This document shows positions 8,508 to 18,903 of a DNA stretch of 64,000 nt, in pieces (the stretch's first letter is position 1; each line of letters begins with the position of its first letter). A program made the position numbers and the translations under genes. Where the stretch lies: positions 124,001 through 188,000 of the forward strand of contig NZ_JAKLTR010000001.1 in NCBI RefSeq assembly GCF_022012415.1, written 5' to 3'. The notes under the pieces are model-generated. The model was not told the origin of the DNA. It searched no databases and was given only the letters and a program-made list of their open reading frames with translations. Origin of the DNA: Terrimonas ginsenosidimutans. GTDB taxonomy: Bacteria; Bacteroidota; Bacteroidia; Chitinophagales; Chitinophagaceae.

Positions 8508-11500
8508 ATGCCAGATCAACCAGTTACCGATTTTGACATCACCGATTTCTTCTCCGCCAGCAAAGCCTATTTTGTTGCGGTAAATCAATACCGGTCAAAC
8601 CTTGTATCAAACCTTGTTTCCCCGCAGAACGACGCTGAAGTGCTGGCCAAAATGCTTACCGCACAACATGGTTTCCAGGTCAGCCCTGTTGAAGTACCGG
8701 ATAAGAATACATCGCTAGCCAATCCATTGATCAATCCCGGCGCTGCTGAGGTAAAAGATTTCTTCTCAAACATAAAAGTCGGCAAAAGAGATCGAGTGAT
8801 CATCTACTTCGCCGGCCACGGTATCGTGTCAAAAAATGATGACGAACCGGAAGGCTATCTGCTCGCCGCAGATGCAGACCCAATGGCACCCGGCTCCTAC
8901 ATTCCCATGAAAGAGCTGCGATCCTGGCTGAATCAATTACCCTGTGAGCACCTGTTGCTGGTGCTCGACTGCTGCTACGCGGGAGCTTTCAAATGGGCTG
9001 ACCGCAGCAGAAGTCTCGGCGCGGAAGTTCCCAAAACGATCTATTACGAACGCTTTCGCCAATACGCACAATACAAAGCCTGGCAACTCATCACTTCCTC
9101 TGCGCACGATCAGAAATCCCTGGACATTTACGGCCTGGGAAAAAGAGAAGGAACCGCCGATGTTGCAGATCATTCACCCTTCGCGGCATTACTATTGAAA
9201 GCGCTTCAATCAGGCGAAGCCGACCTCAACTATGGAAGCACAGGAAGCGACGGGATCATTACCGCCAGCGAACTTGGCTTCTACCTGAAACAACAGATCA
9301 TCGACGAGCTCTTTGCCAAAGACATTACCGGAGACAAACAACAAACACCCAGCCTCTCTGTTCTTACCGGCGATACAAAAGGAGAATTTCTTTTCATCAG
9401 CCCTTATGCAAGAAAAACTACTGGCGGACGCATCATTCTGAATAACCGGACGAATAGAAATCCATACAAAGGGCTGTACACTTACCAGGTAAGTGATAAC
9501 AAGATCTTCTACGGAAGAGACCGCGTGTTAAAAGGATGGGAAGAAGACAAAACATGGTTTGACGGCTTGCTGAAAGTGGTGGAGAAAAATCCGATCACGA
9601 TCGTTACGGGTCCTTCAGGAATTGGAAAATCATCGCTGGTCAAAGCGGGCGTTCTCTCTCTTTATAAAGAGAGTGCTGTAAAAGAGATGAGACCAGGTAA
9701 ATCTCCGGAATCTCTCCTCAATGAAACACTCGCTAACAATCCGCAGCTGCAGGTACTGTTGATCGATCAATACGAAGAGCTGGTAACTGTTTGCGAAAGC
9801 CCGGAAGAGCGAAAACGTTTTGAAGACCTGCTAAAAAAATTGTCCTCGAAGATCAAAATGATCATCACGGTAAGATCTGACCTGGAGTTTCGGTTTGCCA
9901 GCATGATGGAAGCCGGCACCCGATTTCCCGTACCACCATTTTCGAGAGAGGAGATCCGCGAAATCGTTACCCAGCCCGCCGCACAGGAAGTACTGGAGTT
10001 CCGGTCAGAAGAAGGAAACGAAGAAGCAAACGAAAGATTTATCAACAGGATCGTTGATGAAGCTTATCTCAACCCCGGCAGCCTGCCTCTTCTGTCACTC
10101 GCCCTTAGCGACCTTTATGATAACAGGGAAGATCAATTCCTGCTGGAGACCAAGTACAACGACTTTGGCGGTGTGAACGGCATCATCGACAAGATGGCCA
10201 CCGATCAGTACAACCAGTGTAAAACGGATACAGAGAAACTTTACTTCAGGCAGCTTATCTTCAGAATGCTTTCCTTCGAATCCGGCCAGATGGCAAAACG
10301 AAAGGTCTATCTCGGGGACGCATTGATGTATGGAGAAGGGTACGGAGAACTTGAATACACCGATCCAGCTAAAACCGCTTCGATCAGAAATATTGTAGAA
10401 CGACTAAAAAATGCACACCTTCTCCGGTCAGGAAGAGAGCTGGACAACCGGCTTTTCATTGAGCCTTCACATGAAGCATTGCTCAACTCCTGGTCATTAT
10501 TACAGGAATGGATCAAAAAGAGAGGTACAATTAACGAGATGGCAGAATCTGCGCGAGGTCAGCTTCACCAGGCTGTAGCCGCCATATCAGCAGACTATGC
10601 AAGGGAGCTTTATAAAAACAAGGATTATCTGTGGGTTACAGATCCGCGGCTGCAGGTTGCCGAACAGGAGATCAGCAACCGCTTAAATCATAAAGAAAAA
10701 CGCTTTGTAGAAGATTCGCAAAAGTTGAAATCCCGCCAACGCCGCAGACGGATCCGGCTATTCTCCGGGATAGGTATTGTAATTCTCGGACTCGGCATTT
10801 GGGGCTGGATCATGCAACTGAGAGCTTCCGAACGTGCCAGAAAAAGCGAAGCACTCTTCCTCGCTTCAGAAAGTGATAAATACGGCGAGACTGAAAAGCT
10901 ATCCATGCTGAGAAAGGCATATGATATTTACAAGGATTCATCTATTGAACGAAAACTCTTTGACCTGCTGAATACATACGACTATTATAACCCCTTTGCT
11001 ATCGCAAGCCTTACAACAAAAGACAGCATCTATGATTTTACATACGCCGGTGATCGCGGAGAGCTGGCGATCATCGGAAAAGAACAGAATAGCAATTGGA
11101 ATTTTTTAAAGGATAGTGTTTCGGATTCCGGTTCAAATAGGCTAAAGACATCTTTTAAGGTAACAGCAGATGATCAGCAGAATCTTTTTGTTCATAACAA
11201 TCAAAGCCATCATTCGTTAAAAATCTCGGAAACAACATTACATGGAAGTCATGTTGATACCGCCAGTGATCGGCTATATCTTGTAGTGTCCGACTCCATC
11301 AGTTATGCGATACTGAACCTGGATTCTAGCCTAACCATTACCTCAAAAAAACGATTACCGGGTCCGCATTACTATAATAACATCACCTATTTCGAAGAAA
11401 CGGGTTTTTTCGCCATTGATTCCGAAAGAGTTCAGACCCTGTTCGATTATAGAGGAGATGTTTACCAGCATTTGCCGGAATATATGGATGTAATGGGCAT

Positions 11501-13124
11501 TCACTCATTCAAAGGCCATATACAAAAATTGATCCGTTATGAAGAGTTGAACGAACCTGTGATCGGTCTCGCGATCGATACGCAATCGACTCCCAAAAGA
11601 TGGACAGACGCAATGTACGGGGCGGAAATGCCTTATACAGACGTGCGCACATTTATGCTGGAGGATTCCATCGCTCTTCTTTATGTCAACAATGCACCAA
11701 CAGAAGGGCCAGGCGGCCAGTTCACAGAATTATACAGCTGCAATTTCAAATCAGGCAAAACCCGCTTTCTGTTCAGAACGGACTATGTGTTCAACACCTT
11801 GAGCATTTCTTCGGATAAGAGGTATGCACTCGGCACCAGCGAAACAGATTCGCTGTTTTATATAGATCTGAAAAATGGAAATTCCACTGCGTTGTTTTAT
11901 CCTAACCTGGAAGATGCACAATTCGATGGCAGCAATGACAATTACTATGTCATCGCACAATCAACCGTTGGATATACCGTTGCCCTGTTTGATTCAACCC
12001 AAACGGAAATGACGCGTTTCAGTCACTCATCCAGGCCCGTCAAAATTGAGATTTCTCCTGACGACAAATTTATCACCGTACTGTACCCGGGTGATGGCTT
12101 GCTGGTCTGGGAGATCAACCCTCCTTTTACCGCTCGCCCATGGCAGGAGACATTAAACAGTGAAACTTCTTTTAGTGTGTTTGATGTAAACAATTTACTA
12201 GTGTCAGACCCGGGATCTTTCATCCATATCGAAGCTGCCTCCATGGTAGGTTCAGACATCAGCGATGTTTATTTCCTGGGAGACAGAGCCTACTATAAAA
12301 ATGACAACACATTTACGTTTGACAGAAAATATTTTCAGCTACCCGGCCGCGATTCCGCGTTGGAATATATTACCTGGTATGATAGCACAAGGAGAAATCC
12401 TCTCCGCCTGATTGATGTGACCAATGGTGCTGAAGAAAAACTGGAAACTGATCAGCAAAAACAATGGGCATTGAATGCATTGACAGGAGATCATCTTCAA
12501 CTGGTTTTGGAAAACAACCAAGTTTACTACACTGGCAAAAACGGAAAGAAGATCCTGATCGATAAGTTTGATGAGATCTTGTATTATTGGAATGCCGCTT
12601 ATTTTATGCGTGATAGCAGTCTTGTTCACAAATACAGTTACCAGGACACTGCCGTTACTATTTTCCGTAAGGGAAACGATCCGCAAAAACCGGGGAAACC
12701 AGTACCGTCCCCGATTGACGCAGTCAATCTCGCGTCTGCAGACGCGCTCATGAAATTTGTGAAAGACTCCACCAAGGGTGATCAGTTGGCCGAACAGATC
12801 AGGAAGTTAACTGGTGTTGATCTTAAGAAAGATTCCGTCCAGGAAATTTCCATTAAAGGTTATCGATTCCATTTTTCGGAAAATGGTCTGATCATTGTCG
12901 GCACTTCACAGATCGCCTATTTCATAGACCAGGCAAATCCTCTCAGACATGATGTTCTTCCAGGCAAAGGCATCATTTCCGCTGCTTTATATAAACATGG
13001 AAATGCCGCGATCCTTGTAAACCGCCAGGGTGTTGTTTATCGTAAAAAGACAAGACGATATCTCGATTGGTTTCTCCAACATGGATATACCGTACCAGCA
13101 AAAACAGACCTTGCGGTCAGGTAA
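8508..13124 (+). CDS. Caspase / STAND NTPase / transmembrane / beta-propeller-like signalling protein
   Basis: This is a 1538-residue protein. The caspase domain (1-300) has both catalytic motifs, YFAGHG with H104 and LDCCYAG with C156. A STAND-type NTPase of the nSTAND1 style follows, opening with NPYKGL near 318, then Walker A GPSGIGKS at 368-375, Walker B LLIDQYEEL near 418-426, and a winged-helix-like region with PSHEALLNSW near 650. One membrane segment at ~750-772 (IGIVILGLGIWGWIM) separates these from a C-terminal half of repeated beta-strand units that looks like a degenerate propeller. Topology by the positive-inside rule puts the caspase and NTPase in the cytoplasm and the propeller outside. 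Inference: an envelope sensor that activates its own protease through the NTPase. Its stop lies 13 bp from the stop of the convergent caspase-lipase gene. Confidence 0.92.
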   Translation: MPDQPVTDFDITDFFSASKAYFVAVNQYRSNLVSNLVSPQNDAEVLAKMLTAQHGFQVSPVEVPDKNTSLANPLINPGAAEVKDFFSNIKVGKRDRVIIYFAGHGIVSKNDDEPEGYLLAADADPMAPGSYIPMKELRSWLNQLPCEHLLLVLDCCYAGAFKWADRSRSLGAEVPKTIYYERFRQYAQYKAWQLITSSAHDQKSLDIYGLGKREGTADVADHSPFAALLLKALQSGEADLNYGSTGSDGIITASELGFYLKQQIIDELFAKDITGDKQQTPSLSVLTGDTKGEFLFISPYARKTTGGRIILNNRTNRNPYKGLYTYQVSDNKIFYGRDRVLKGWEEDKTWFDGLLKVVEKNPITIVTGPSGIGKSSLVKAGVLSLYKESAVKEMRPGKSPESLLNETLANNPQLQVLLIDQYEELVTVCESPEERKRFEDLLKKLSSKIKMIITVRSDLEFRFASMMEAGTRFPVPPFSREEIREIVTQPAAQEVLEFRSEEGNEEANERFINRIVDEAYLNPGSLPLLSLALSDLYDNREDQFLLETKYNDFGGVNGIIDKMATDQYNQCKTDTEKLYFRQLIFRMLSFESGQMAKRKVYLGDALMYGEGYGELEYTDPAKTASIRNIVERLKNAHLLRSGRELDNRLFIEPSHEALLNSWSLLQEWIKKRGTINEMAESARGQLHQAVAAISADYARELYKNKDYLWVTDPRLQVAEQEISNRLNHKEKRFVEDSQKLKSRQRRRRIRLFSGIGIVILGLGIWGWIMQLRASERARKSEALFLASESDKYGETEKLSMLRKAYDIYKDSSIERKLFDLLNTYDYYNPFAIASLTTKDSIYDFTYAGDRGELAIIGKEQNSNWNFLKDSVSDSGSNRLKTSFKVTADDQQNLFVHNNQSHHSLKISETTLHGSHVDTASDRLYLVVSDSISYAILNLDSSLTITSKKRLPGPHYYNNITYFEETGFFAIDSERVQTLFDYRGDVYQHLPEYMDVMGIHSFKGHIQKLIRYEELNEPVIGLAIDTQSTPKRWTDAMYGAEMPYTDVRTFMLEDSIALLYVNNAPTEGPGGQFTELYSCNFKSGKTRFLFRTDYVFNTLSISSDKRYALGTSETDSLFYIDLKNGNSTALFYPNLEDAQFDGSNDNYYVIAQSTVGYTVALFDSTQTEMTRFSHSSRPVKIEISPDDKFITVLYPGDGLLVWEINPPFTARPWQETLNSETSFSVFDVNNLLVSDPGSFIHIEAASMVGSDISDVYFLGDRAYYKNDNTFTFDRKYFQLPGRDSALEYITWYDSTRRNPLRLIDVTNGAEEKLETDQQKQWALNALTGDHLQLVLENNQVYYTGKNGKKILIDKFDEILYYWNAAYFMRDSSLVHKYSYQDTAVTIFRKGNDPQKPGKPVPSPIDAVNLASADALMKFVKDSTKGDQLAEQIRKLTGVDLKKDSVQEISIKGYRFHFSENGLIIVGTSQIAYFIDQANPLRHDVLPGKGIISAALYKHGNAAILVNRQGVVYRKKTRRYLDWFLQHGYTVPAKTDLAVR

Positions 13125-13137
13125 CCTATCAAAGATC

Positions 13138-16100
13138 TTAGATCTTTGCCAGGGCCTGGACTGTGACGAAATAACTCAGGTGGTCACAGGCAACTTCGTG
13201 TACAACCGGTTGGACCGCCCATTGCTGAGAACCATTCAGCGTGATAATGCTGTCATTCGTCACAGCAATATCATTTGCTTTTTTGAAGAGCAATGAATCC
13301 AGTGCGACATAAACACCTTTCTTTTTGAGTTTGGTAAAAAGCTTTGCGACAAGGCTGGCAGTCTTATCATACTCAACAATGATCTTCTGTGTATTACCGG
13401 CGACAATGATGTAGGGGATCTTTGGATCAGTTCCATCATTCAATGTTTTGTAAATACCGGTTTTTGCATCCATTTGCTGGAGGGTGGTCTGTGTTCCTTT
13501 TACCAATTTTCCTATTGCAGAAAGGATGAAGAGCCATGGCTTGAGGAATGCGGCTCCGTTGATGCCAAAAGTTACGAAAGCCTCCGCCATATCTCTCACA
13601 TCTGCCCATGGCGTCCCATTATTGGGAGTGCCAAGCATGATCAGCTTTTTAACGCTCTGGTATCCGTCAAGCTTTTCGATGAACCAACGGCTTACCAGTC
13701 CGCCCATCGAATGCGCGATAATGGTGAGGCTCTTATCAATACCAGCACCGAAGCCAGCTTTGGCGAGTCTTTGCTTGAGTGCAGCCGCAGTGTCTTCGAT
13801 CTTTGTGTTCAGGTTCTCATAATCGAAGCTCAGTACGAGGTCGAACTGTTTATGAAGGGAAGAGCCTGCATCATCAAGTTTGGTGTCCACACATTTTGCC
13901 ATTCCTTCTGTGTCGCCGATGATGCCGTGCACAAACAACGCGATATTGGTAGCTTTTGCCACCGCTTCTTTTACGTGATTTTCATCAGCATCATACACCG
14001 TTTTTCCATCAGTACCCACCGTAGCAATGGCAAGACGCGGATAATCGTAGCCCAAACCAAGCCTGCTGCCGATCACCTTCTGAAAGTAAATTTTGATGGA
14101 GCCGAGGAAACTTCTTTTGGTGATCGCCGCATCAGAAGGCGTTTCTTCGGGAAGCGTTTCAATAATGATATTACCATTCTCATCCGAATGGCCCAGTGGA
14201 TAATACAAGCCGGTTTCCTGATCGAACCCGATTGGCAGCACCATGTCATCGGAATAGCTGCGTTGGGCAGGGAAGGAAATGGTGATCGGGTTTTCAGGGC
14301 TGACCAGTTCTCTGTTATTTATGTCAAACAGCTCCAGCATATCAGATGCGGAGGCAGACCGCACACCTGCGATCAGATCAAACTGCGCTAACATCGAATT
14401 GCCTGCTGCCAGATGCGGAGGTGGAATACCAGCCAGATCTTTATTTGCAGCACTCGTTGAACTTCCGATAGCCGCGCTGCCGGTCAATCCTGATGGAAGG
14501 GTGAGCGAGACAGATCCAATATTCGCCTGTGAACTCCCGGTTAAAACCGTATCGTTGCCGGGCCTGATTATGTGAAGACCGATTGTTTCCGTTTGCCAGG
14601 CCATTTCGCTAAGCTCCGCTTCCTCAGCACCGGCGCTCCGGTCTATTCCTGCGCCCGCTAAAACCGGTATATTCCTGTTTGCTGCGAGTTCAACACCGGA
14701 TTGTTTCAGTTTTGAAATATCAATAGGCTTCCCGGTGGAGATGAAAAGCTTCAGGTATTCAGTAATAGCCGTATATCCAAGCTGCTGATATTTTGAGTCT
14801 ATTTTTAACTTAACCACATCCGTTGGGATCTTATTGGCAGGAATGAACTCCAGCCATGCCGTATTACCCGCAGCTATCTGAAGCGGGGTAAAAAGATCTT
14901 CGTTGATGCTGTAGTCAAAATTCAGATATGCGGTGTTTACATACAGCTCACCGGATTGAAGCTTATTGGTGATCGACAGGCGAAGCGCAGGTTGATACCA
15001 TTTGTCATTCGTCTGCTGATAATAAAAATCATTTAATGCTGTAAGAGGATCGATCTCCGTAAACTCGGCTGTATTATAGTTGCCTGGCTTTGCTGAACGG
15101 TATAAGCGGATCTGGTAATGATCTGTTGACAGCTCCCCCGCGACATTATCAAATTCAAGAAGATTCACCCAGTTCGCAACAATTTCCAGGCGTTCGATGA
15201 ATTCACCGGCCGACTTCAGGTCAGTAACCACTACCGGCTTGAACACCGGCTTGTCCGATCCCGGTAAAGTGATCATTACTTCCCCTGCGTCATTGGACCT
15301 GATGATATATCGGCCGTTCTTATCATCATTCCTGATACTGACGAATTCGGATTTATAATTACCACTTGCATCCGTGATCAATTGACGGAGATCACCGGCG
15401 ATATTAGTTGCAAAAGAAAACGACACGGCCTGGTTGGGTTGACGCTGTACTGTCGCTTTATAAATATTCTCATTGGCGCCAAACTCCAGCTTGCTCATGA
15501 TCACGGAGACACCGGGCATGGGAGAATTCAAGACAACGCTTTTACCGATCCCTTCAATCAATACTATGTCGCCCTTTGTAATGGCATGCATCGGACCGCC
15601 ATTGATACACCAGCCATACAGGCGATCGTAATACACCTGGAATTTTCTGTTGGGTAGTAGCTGGTCAGACAGGAAGATCTTATCTGCTTCCGAAGAGGAT
15701 AAGCCGCCATTCACACTGATTCCCGGATCCTGGCTTTCAACCAGGTTCTTTACCAACACCGATGAACGGTTTACCAGGTCTTTATAATTGATCTGCCCTT
15801 CCTGCGCATACAGTGTTTTCAGCATGGAATGCGTGAATGCCCCTCTCTGATCACCATCGATCTGCAGCTCTTTGGATGTTTGGTTATCCATCGATGCCGC
15901 GAGATGGATATTGGCTCCTTGTGCTATTTTTATCACACGCAGGCCATCGATCCATTCTTCTGTATACGCTTTTTGATCGCCCACACTATCGTTAAAGCCC
16001 AGGTAGTCTTCCGCTCTCGCAGGTGTATGTCCATCTTCCCCCGAGATCATTCTTTCAACAATGCTGCTGTTATCTTCGAGTGCGCGGACGATGGTACCGG

Positions 16101-16545
16101 AATGACAGCAATCCGTGATCGCAATGAACCTTACCCTGGGCTTTGCCGCTACGGTCTTAAAGATCAGGTAACTCATTTCTTTATCCATAAGGTCCTTACC
16201 GCCTGGAAGCCTGCTATCGATACAAACAAAGGATTGCACCCGACCGCTATCCTGCCTGAATTCCGGCGGCGCCGTAGAATAAGACCCGTGGCCACTATAA
16301 TAGAACAGGCAGGTATCGCCATCTTTTGCATTACTGAAGAAATCGAATGCATTGATGAGGTTCTGCCTCGTCGGTTTCTCCGGCGTTTCGTCCGTCAGGA
16401 TCTTAATCTCCAGCCCGGACGAGTTTTCTCCCGAATAAAACTTACGCAGATATTCTTCCACGGCTTTTACGTCGTTGATACAACCGTGTAAGGGCTTTAC
16501 CTGGTAGCCGTTAATCCCGACCAACAGGGCATATAGTGTGGGCAT
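13138..16545 (-). CDS. Caspase fused to an alpha/beta-hydrolase (lipase-like) domain
   Basis: This protein has 1135 residues. The N-terminal caspase domain has YYSGHG with H86 and ITDCCHSG with C147, both intact. A middle section of ~600 residues is beta-rich and unassigned. The C-terminal ~300 residues form an alpha/beta hydrolase: FVHGIIGD near 870 (oxyanion-hole strand), the nucleophile elbow AHSMGG with S946, MLGTPNNGTPW (typical of PGAP1/lipase proteins), and a late CDHLSYF near 1118 that could supply the His. There is no signal peptide. The gene starts 17 bp after the preceding 253-residue protein, so the two form an operon. Inference: a membrane-lipid-attacking effector controlled by proteolysis. 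The hydrolysed substrate is unknown. Confidence 0.92.
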   Translation of the reverse strand: MPTLYALLVGINGYQVKPLHGCINDVKAVEEYLRKFYSGENSSGLEIKILTDETPEKPTRQNLINAFDFFSNAKDGDTCLFYYSGHGSYSTAPPEFRQDSGRVQSFVCIDSRLPGGKDLMDKEMSYLIFKTVAAKPRVRFIAITDCCHSGTIVRALEDNSSIVERMISGEDGHTPARAEDYLGFNDSVGDQKAYTEEWIDGLRVIKIAQGANIHLAASMDNQTSKELQIDGDQRGAFTHSMLKTLYAQEGQINYKDLVNRSSVLVKNLVESQDPGISVNGGLSSSEADKIFLSDQLLPNRKFQVYYDRLYGWCINGGPMHAITKGDIVLIEGIGKSVVLNSPMPGVSVIMSKLEFGANENIYKATVQRQPNQAVSFSFATNIAGDLRQLITDASGNYKSEFVSIRNDDKNGRYIIRSNDAGEVMITLPGSDKPVFKPVVVTDLKSAGEFIERLEIVANWVNLLEFDNVAGELSTDHYQIRLYRSAKPGNYNTAEFTEIDPLTALNDFYYQQTNDKWYQPALRLSITNKLQSGELYVNTAYLNFDYSINEDLFTPLQIAAGNTAWLEFIPANKIPTDVVKLKIDSKYQQLGYTAITEYLKLFISTGKPIDISKLKQSGVELAANRNIPVLAGAGIDRSAGAEEAELSEMAWQTETIGLHIIRPGNDTVLTGSSQANIGSVSLTLPSGLTGSAAIGSSTSAANKDLAGIPPPHLAAGNSMLAQFDLIAGVRSASASDMLELFDINNRELVSPENPITISFPAQRSYSDDMVLPIGFDQETGLYYPLGHSDENGNIIIETLPEETPSDAAITKRSFLGSIKIYFQKVIGSRLGLGYDYPRLAIATVGTDGKTVYDADENHVKEAVAKATNIALFVHGIIGDTEGMAKCVDTKLDDAGSSLHKQFDLVLSFDYENLNTKIEDTAAALKQRLAKAGFGAGIDKSLTIIAHSMGGLVSRWFIEKLDGYQSVKKLIMLGTPNNGTPWADVRDMAEAFVTFGINGAAFLKPWLFILSAIGKLVKGTQTTLQQMDAKTGIYKTLNDGTDPKIPYIIVAGNTQKIIVEYDKTASLVAKLFTKLKKKGVYVALDSLLFKKANDIAVTNDSIITLNGSQQWAVQPVVHEVACDHLSYFVTVQALAKI

Positions 16546-16562
16546 AGTTGTGTGAGGTTGAA

Positions 16563-17324
16563 TTATTGTTGCTCGGTCTCTCCGTTGTCAAACTCCTGCA
16601 GTCTGAATTTCTCCTGGTCCACTTGTTCTTTATCAGATCTTGTCGCCAATTGCTTTTTACCAAACAGCGGATGCCTGATTCCCATCAACCGGTAGAGCGG
16701 TGTTAACCCGTTTTGTGTAATATACTTTAAGGTACTTCCCTGTTCTCTCGCAACCGTAAGGCCAAGCGATGCGTCCGTCAGTTTCAAGTTGGCCGTACCA
16801 GCGCCTGCTTTCGCCTTAAGCTCCAGCTTGCCGTTGCTGCTGTTGGAGATAATGATCGTTGCAGTATCCGCCACCACCAGTTGCGTTACGATCAGCCAGT
16901 CTTTTTCCCAGTTGCCATCATTGAATTTCTTCAGGACTGCCTTTTCAATTTCGCCAAGATTGACCAACTGATGTGTTTTATGTCCGCTTGTCTGGAACAC
17001 AACCGCTTTCTCGCTTTTAAATTCAAAGCTGAATCCTGCTTCCACATCGGTAAGAACGCTTCCGGCCGCAGGCGCGCTTCCCGCGAGCTTCACCGATATG
17101 TTCACGCTTTCATTGGAAGTATAATCCATTTCGCCCGCGGACTCGTCTGAAAGCACTTCTACCGGGATGCCTTCTTTTTCCAACGTCGAAAAAACCGAGA
17201 ATATGCCGGAGCCATCCAGCTTACCAACCTGACCGATCTGCAAAGGTCTTCCCGGATCCCATGTTGCCCGGTACCCGGTTTTCGCATTCATGTGCGACAG
17301 GTAGAATTTGTGAGGATTTGCCAT
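16563..17324 (-). CDS. Beta-rich protein of unknown function, partner of the caspase-lipase
   Basis: This 253-residue protein starts at the ATG at 17324; an in-frame TTG at 17402 would add 26 residues of unconvincing sequence. It has no signal peptide, membrane helix or catalytic motif that I recognise. Landmarks are YRATWDPGRP near the N-terminus, a central WEKDWLIVTQLVVADTATIII strand pair near 145-165, and NGLTPLYRLMGIRHP near the C-terminus. The pattern of alternating strands suggests a mostly beta fold with one helical stretch. It lies 17 bp upstream of the caspase-lipase gene and is presumably co-transcribed. It could be that protease's substrate or regulator, or a pore-forming partner; none of these can be read from the sequence. 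Confidence 0.75.
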   Translation of the reverse strand: MANPHKFYLSHMNAKTGYRATWDPGRPLQIGQVGKLDGSGIFSVFSTLEKEGIPVEVLSDESAGEMDYTSNESVNISVKLAGSAPAAGSVLTDVEAGFSFEFKSEKAVVFQTSGHKTHQLVNLGEIEKAVLKKFNDGNWEKDWLIVTQLVVADTATIIISNSSNGKLELKAKAGAGTANLKLTDASLGLTVAREQGSTLKYITQNGLTPLYRLMGIRHPLFGKKQLATRSDKEQVDQEKFRLQEFDNGETEQQ

Positions 17325-17715
17325 AACTGTATAAGGTTTAAAAGTATTACGAACGCGAAGGAATGGACCAGTGCGTGAGCGCTGATCAATAGTAGTAAAC
17401 AAGGGGTATTAACTTAAAGTATTTATGGGAATTGGATCGAAGTGCGGAAGAATGCCAGATACAATTTACACTAAATTTGGGATGAGAGGGTGATTTGTTT
17501 ATGTGTTTTTTGAGTGAACGTTCGGGGGTATGGATGATGAAGTTCGGTGATGGGGCATTAAAAAGGAAAGGTGAAAAGATGGTTTTCCACCCTCCTTCCG
17601 CTAGAAATATGTTTCTTAAATCACCCATAAGTTAATCGCAATGATTTCTAAGTGTTGTTTCAATCCCTCTTTGCAAAACATCTAGATTTACTGCATTTTT
17701 CAGGAATACGATTTA
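17325..17715. other. Intergenic, no gene seen
   Basis: About 390 bp lie between two minus-strand genes. On the minus strand TACTTTTA, about 20 bp upstream of the ATG at 17324, loosely resembles the Bacteroidota -7 element. A short 80-codon minus frame (17386-17628) has no coding character. Nothing else is recognised. Confidence 0.4.
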
Positions 17716-18903
17716 TTAATCCTGGATCACGAATCTCGGCTTAACCATAAACGCAACCGCCCGCACTTCAAAATCCACTCCCGTAAATGAACTTTCATTA
17801 AATAATACCAGCGCCAGATCACTCTTACTTTTATTAACTATGTTATACGCATTGGAAATATTATTCCCCATTGGCAGATCTCCAAACCGAACAGATGGCT
17901 GACTACGAATGAATGCATCCGCATTTCTGTTGTCTGTAAAGAAATACGTAACTGTAGATGGTGCATTCAGCACCGGCAAAGCAGTAATTAATTTGAGCCC
18001 ATAATACACCAGAGGATCCGGATAAATTACTCGAGAGACCTTTGCCAGATTCGTTGCCATACTTTTTAGTTCATTAACCGACTGCTCTCCCAAGCCTATC
18101 CAATAAACCCAATAGTTGGCATTCGGCGGAAGCTGAACAGGAACAACTACTTTACTTGACTTGCCATTTGTAGTAGAATAAACGCGTCCGCGTGTCGTTA
18201 GAAACGGCGTCTGTATCGTATCATATACCATTTTAACTATTGTATTAAAGTCAGCGCGGCTATTAGCCCCAGGTATTCGATCAATAGTAACCTGAACATC
18301 TTTTCCGAGGAAGGCCTGTGTTTGCAGCATTAATTGATACACCCCTCTTGCTGGCACTCTGATCCGCTCACCAGCCACAAGGCTGACGCGCTCTTTCTGA
18401 TAGATGACAATCTTCTTGTCATATTCCTGAATCGTGATATTAACTGATCCTTTCTTGTTCAGCACATCGCAGTTAAGAATGATTTCATCTCCGGAGTCAA
18501 GAGCAAACATGTTCTCATCGGTTTCCGCCGCAATTAATCCGGTCAAATTGATTTGCTTTTCAAGAAGCCTTTTCGAATTGGATGCCTGGCCAGACGAGGC
18601 AGCAGCTTCACAGCCAATCCTGATAATCCCTTTGCTTAGTGAATCAATAGTCACAGTCTGGTTTACTTTTTCAGCACCCGTTTTTAGCTGAAGGTAATGT
18701 TCTCCATAGGTTAGTTTCTTTCTAAATGCATCGTCTGCTTCGATAGGGCCAATCTCGACACCATCTATGAAAAGAGTACCAGTTTTACAAGGAATGATGA
18801 CCAGTTCTTTTCCGGGGTTGTATTGGGAGTAGGATGTAATGCAGAACGCAACTGCAATAAAAAGAGTCGCAAACTTGGAATGGAAGTAAAATGAATGGAT
18901 CAT
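17716..18903 (-). CDS. Secreted protein with a PEGA-like domain
   Basis: The chosen ATG at 18903 gives 395 residues beginning with a good signal peptide (hydrophobic core FATLFIAVAFCI, likely cleaved after SYS). An ATG at 18975 would put 24 extra residues before it. After cleavage, residues ~25-90 (ELVIIPCKTGTLFIDG through GEHYLQLKTG) resemble a PEGA domain, a small surface beta-domain that wraps a decorated Gly-rich turn. The remainder is predicted beta-rich and unassigned, with NYWVYWIGLGEQS near 265. It is probably periplasmic or cell-surface. It reads away from the 19281 unit and shares an upstream region containing an extra copy of the 19-bp box. Function unknown. Confidence 0.78.
   Translation of the reverse strand: MIHSFYFHSKFATLFIAVAFCITSYSQYNPGKELVIIPCKTGTLFIDGVEIGPIEADDAFRKKLTYGEHYLQLKTGAEKVNQTVTIDSLSKGIIRIGCEAAASSGQASNSKRLLEKQINLTGLIAAETDENMFALDSGDEIILNCDVLNKKGSVNITIQEYDKKIVIYQKERVSLVAGERIRVPARGVYQLMLQTQAFLGKDVQVTIDRIPGANSRADFNTIVKMVYDTIQTPFLTTRGRVYSTTNGKSSKVVVPVQLPPNANYWVYWIGLGEQSVNELKSMATNLAKVSRVIYPDPLVYYGLKLITALPVLNAPSTVTYFFTDNRNADAFIRSQPSVRFGDLPMGNNISNAYNIVNKSKSDLALVLFNESSFTGVDFEVRAVAFMVKPRFVIQD

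Noticed and set aside
13474-14391. 305-codon plus frame inside the caspase-lipase gene
   Set aside because: It is antisense to a gene with clear catalytic motifs; the composition is that of a mirror frame.
17386-17628. 80-codon minus frame upstream of the small partner gene
   Set aside because: Short, no recognisable features, lies in promoter space.
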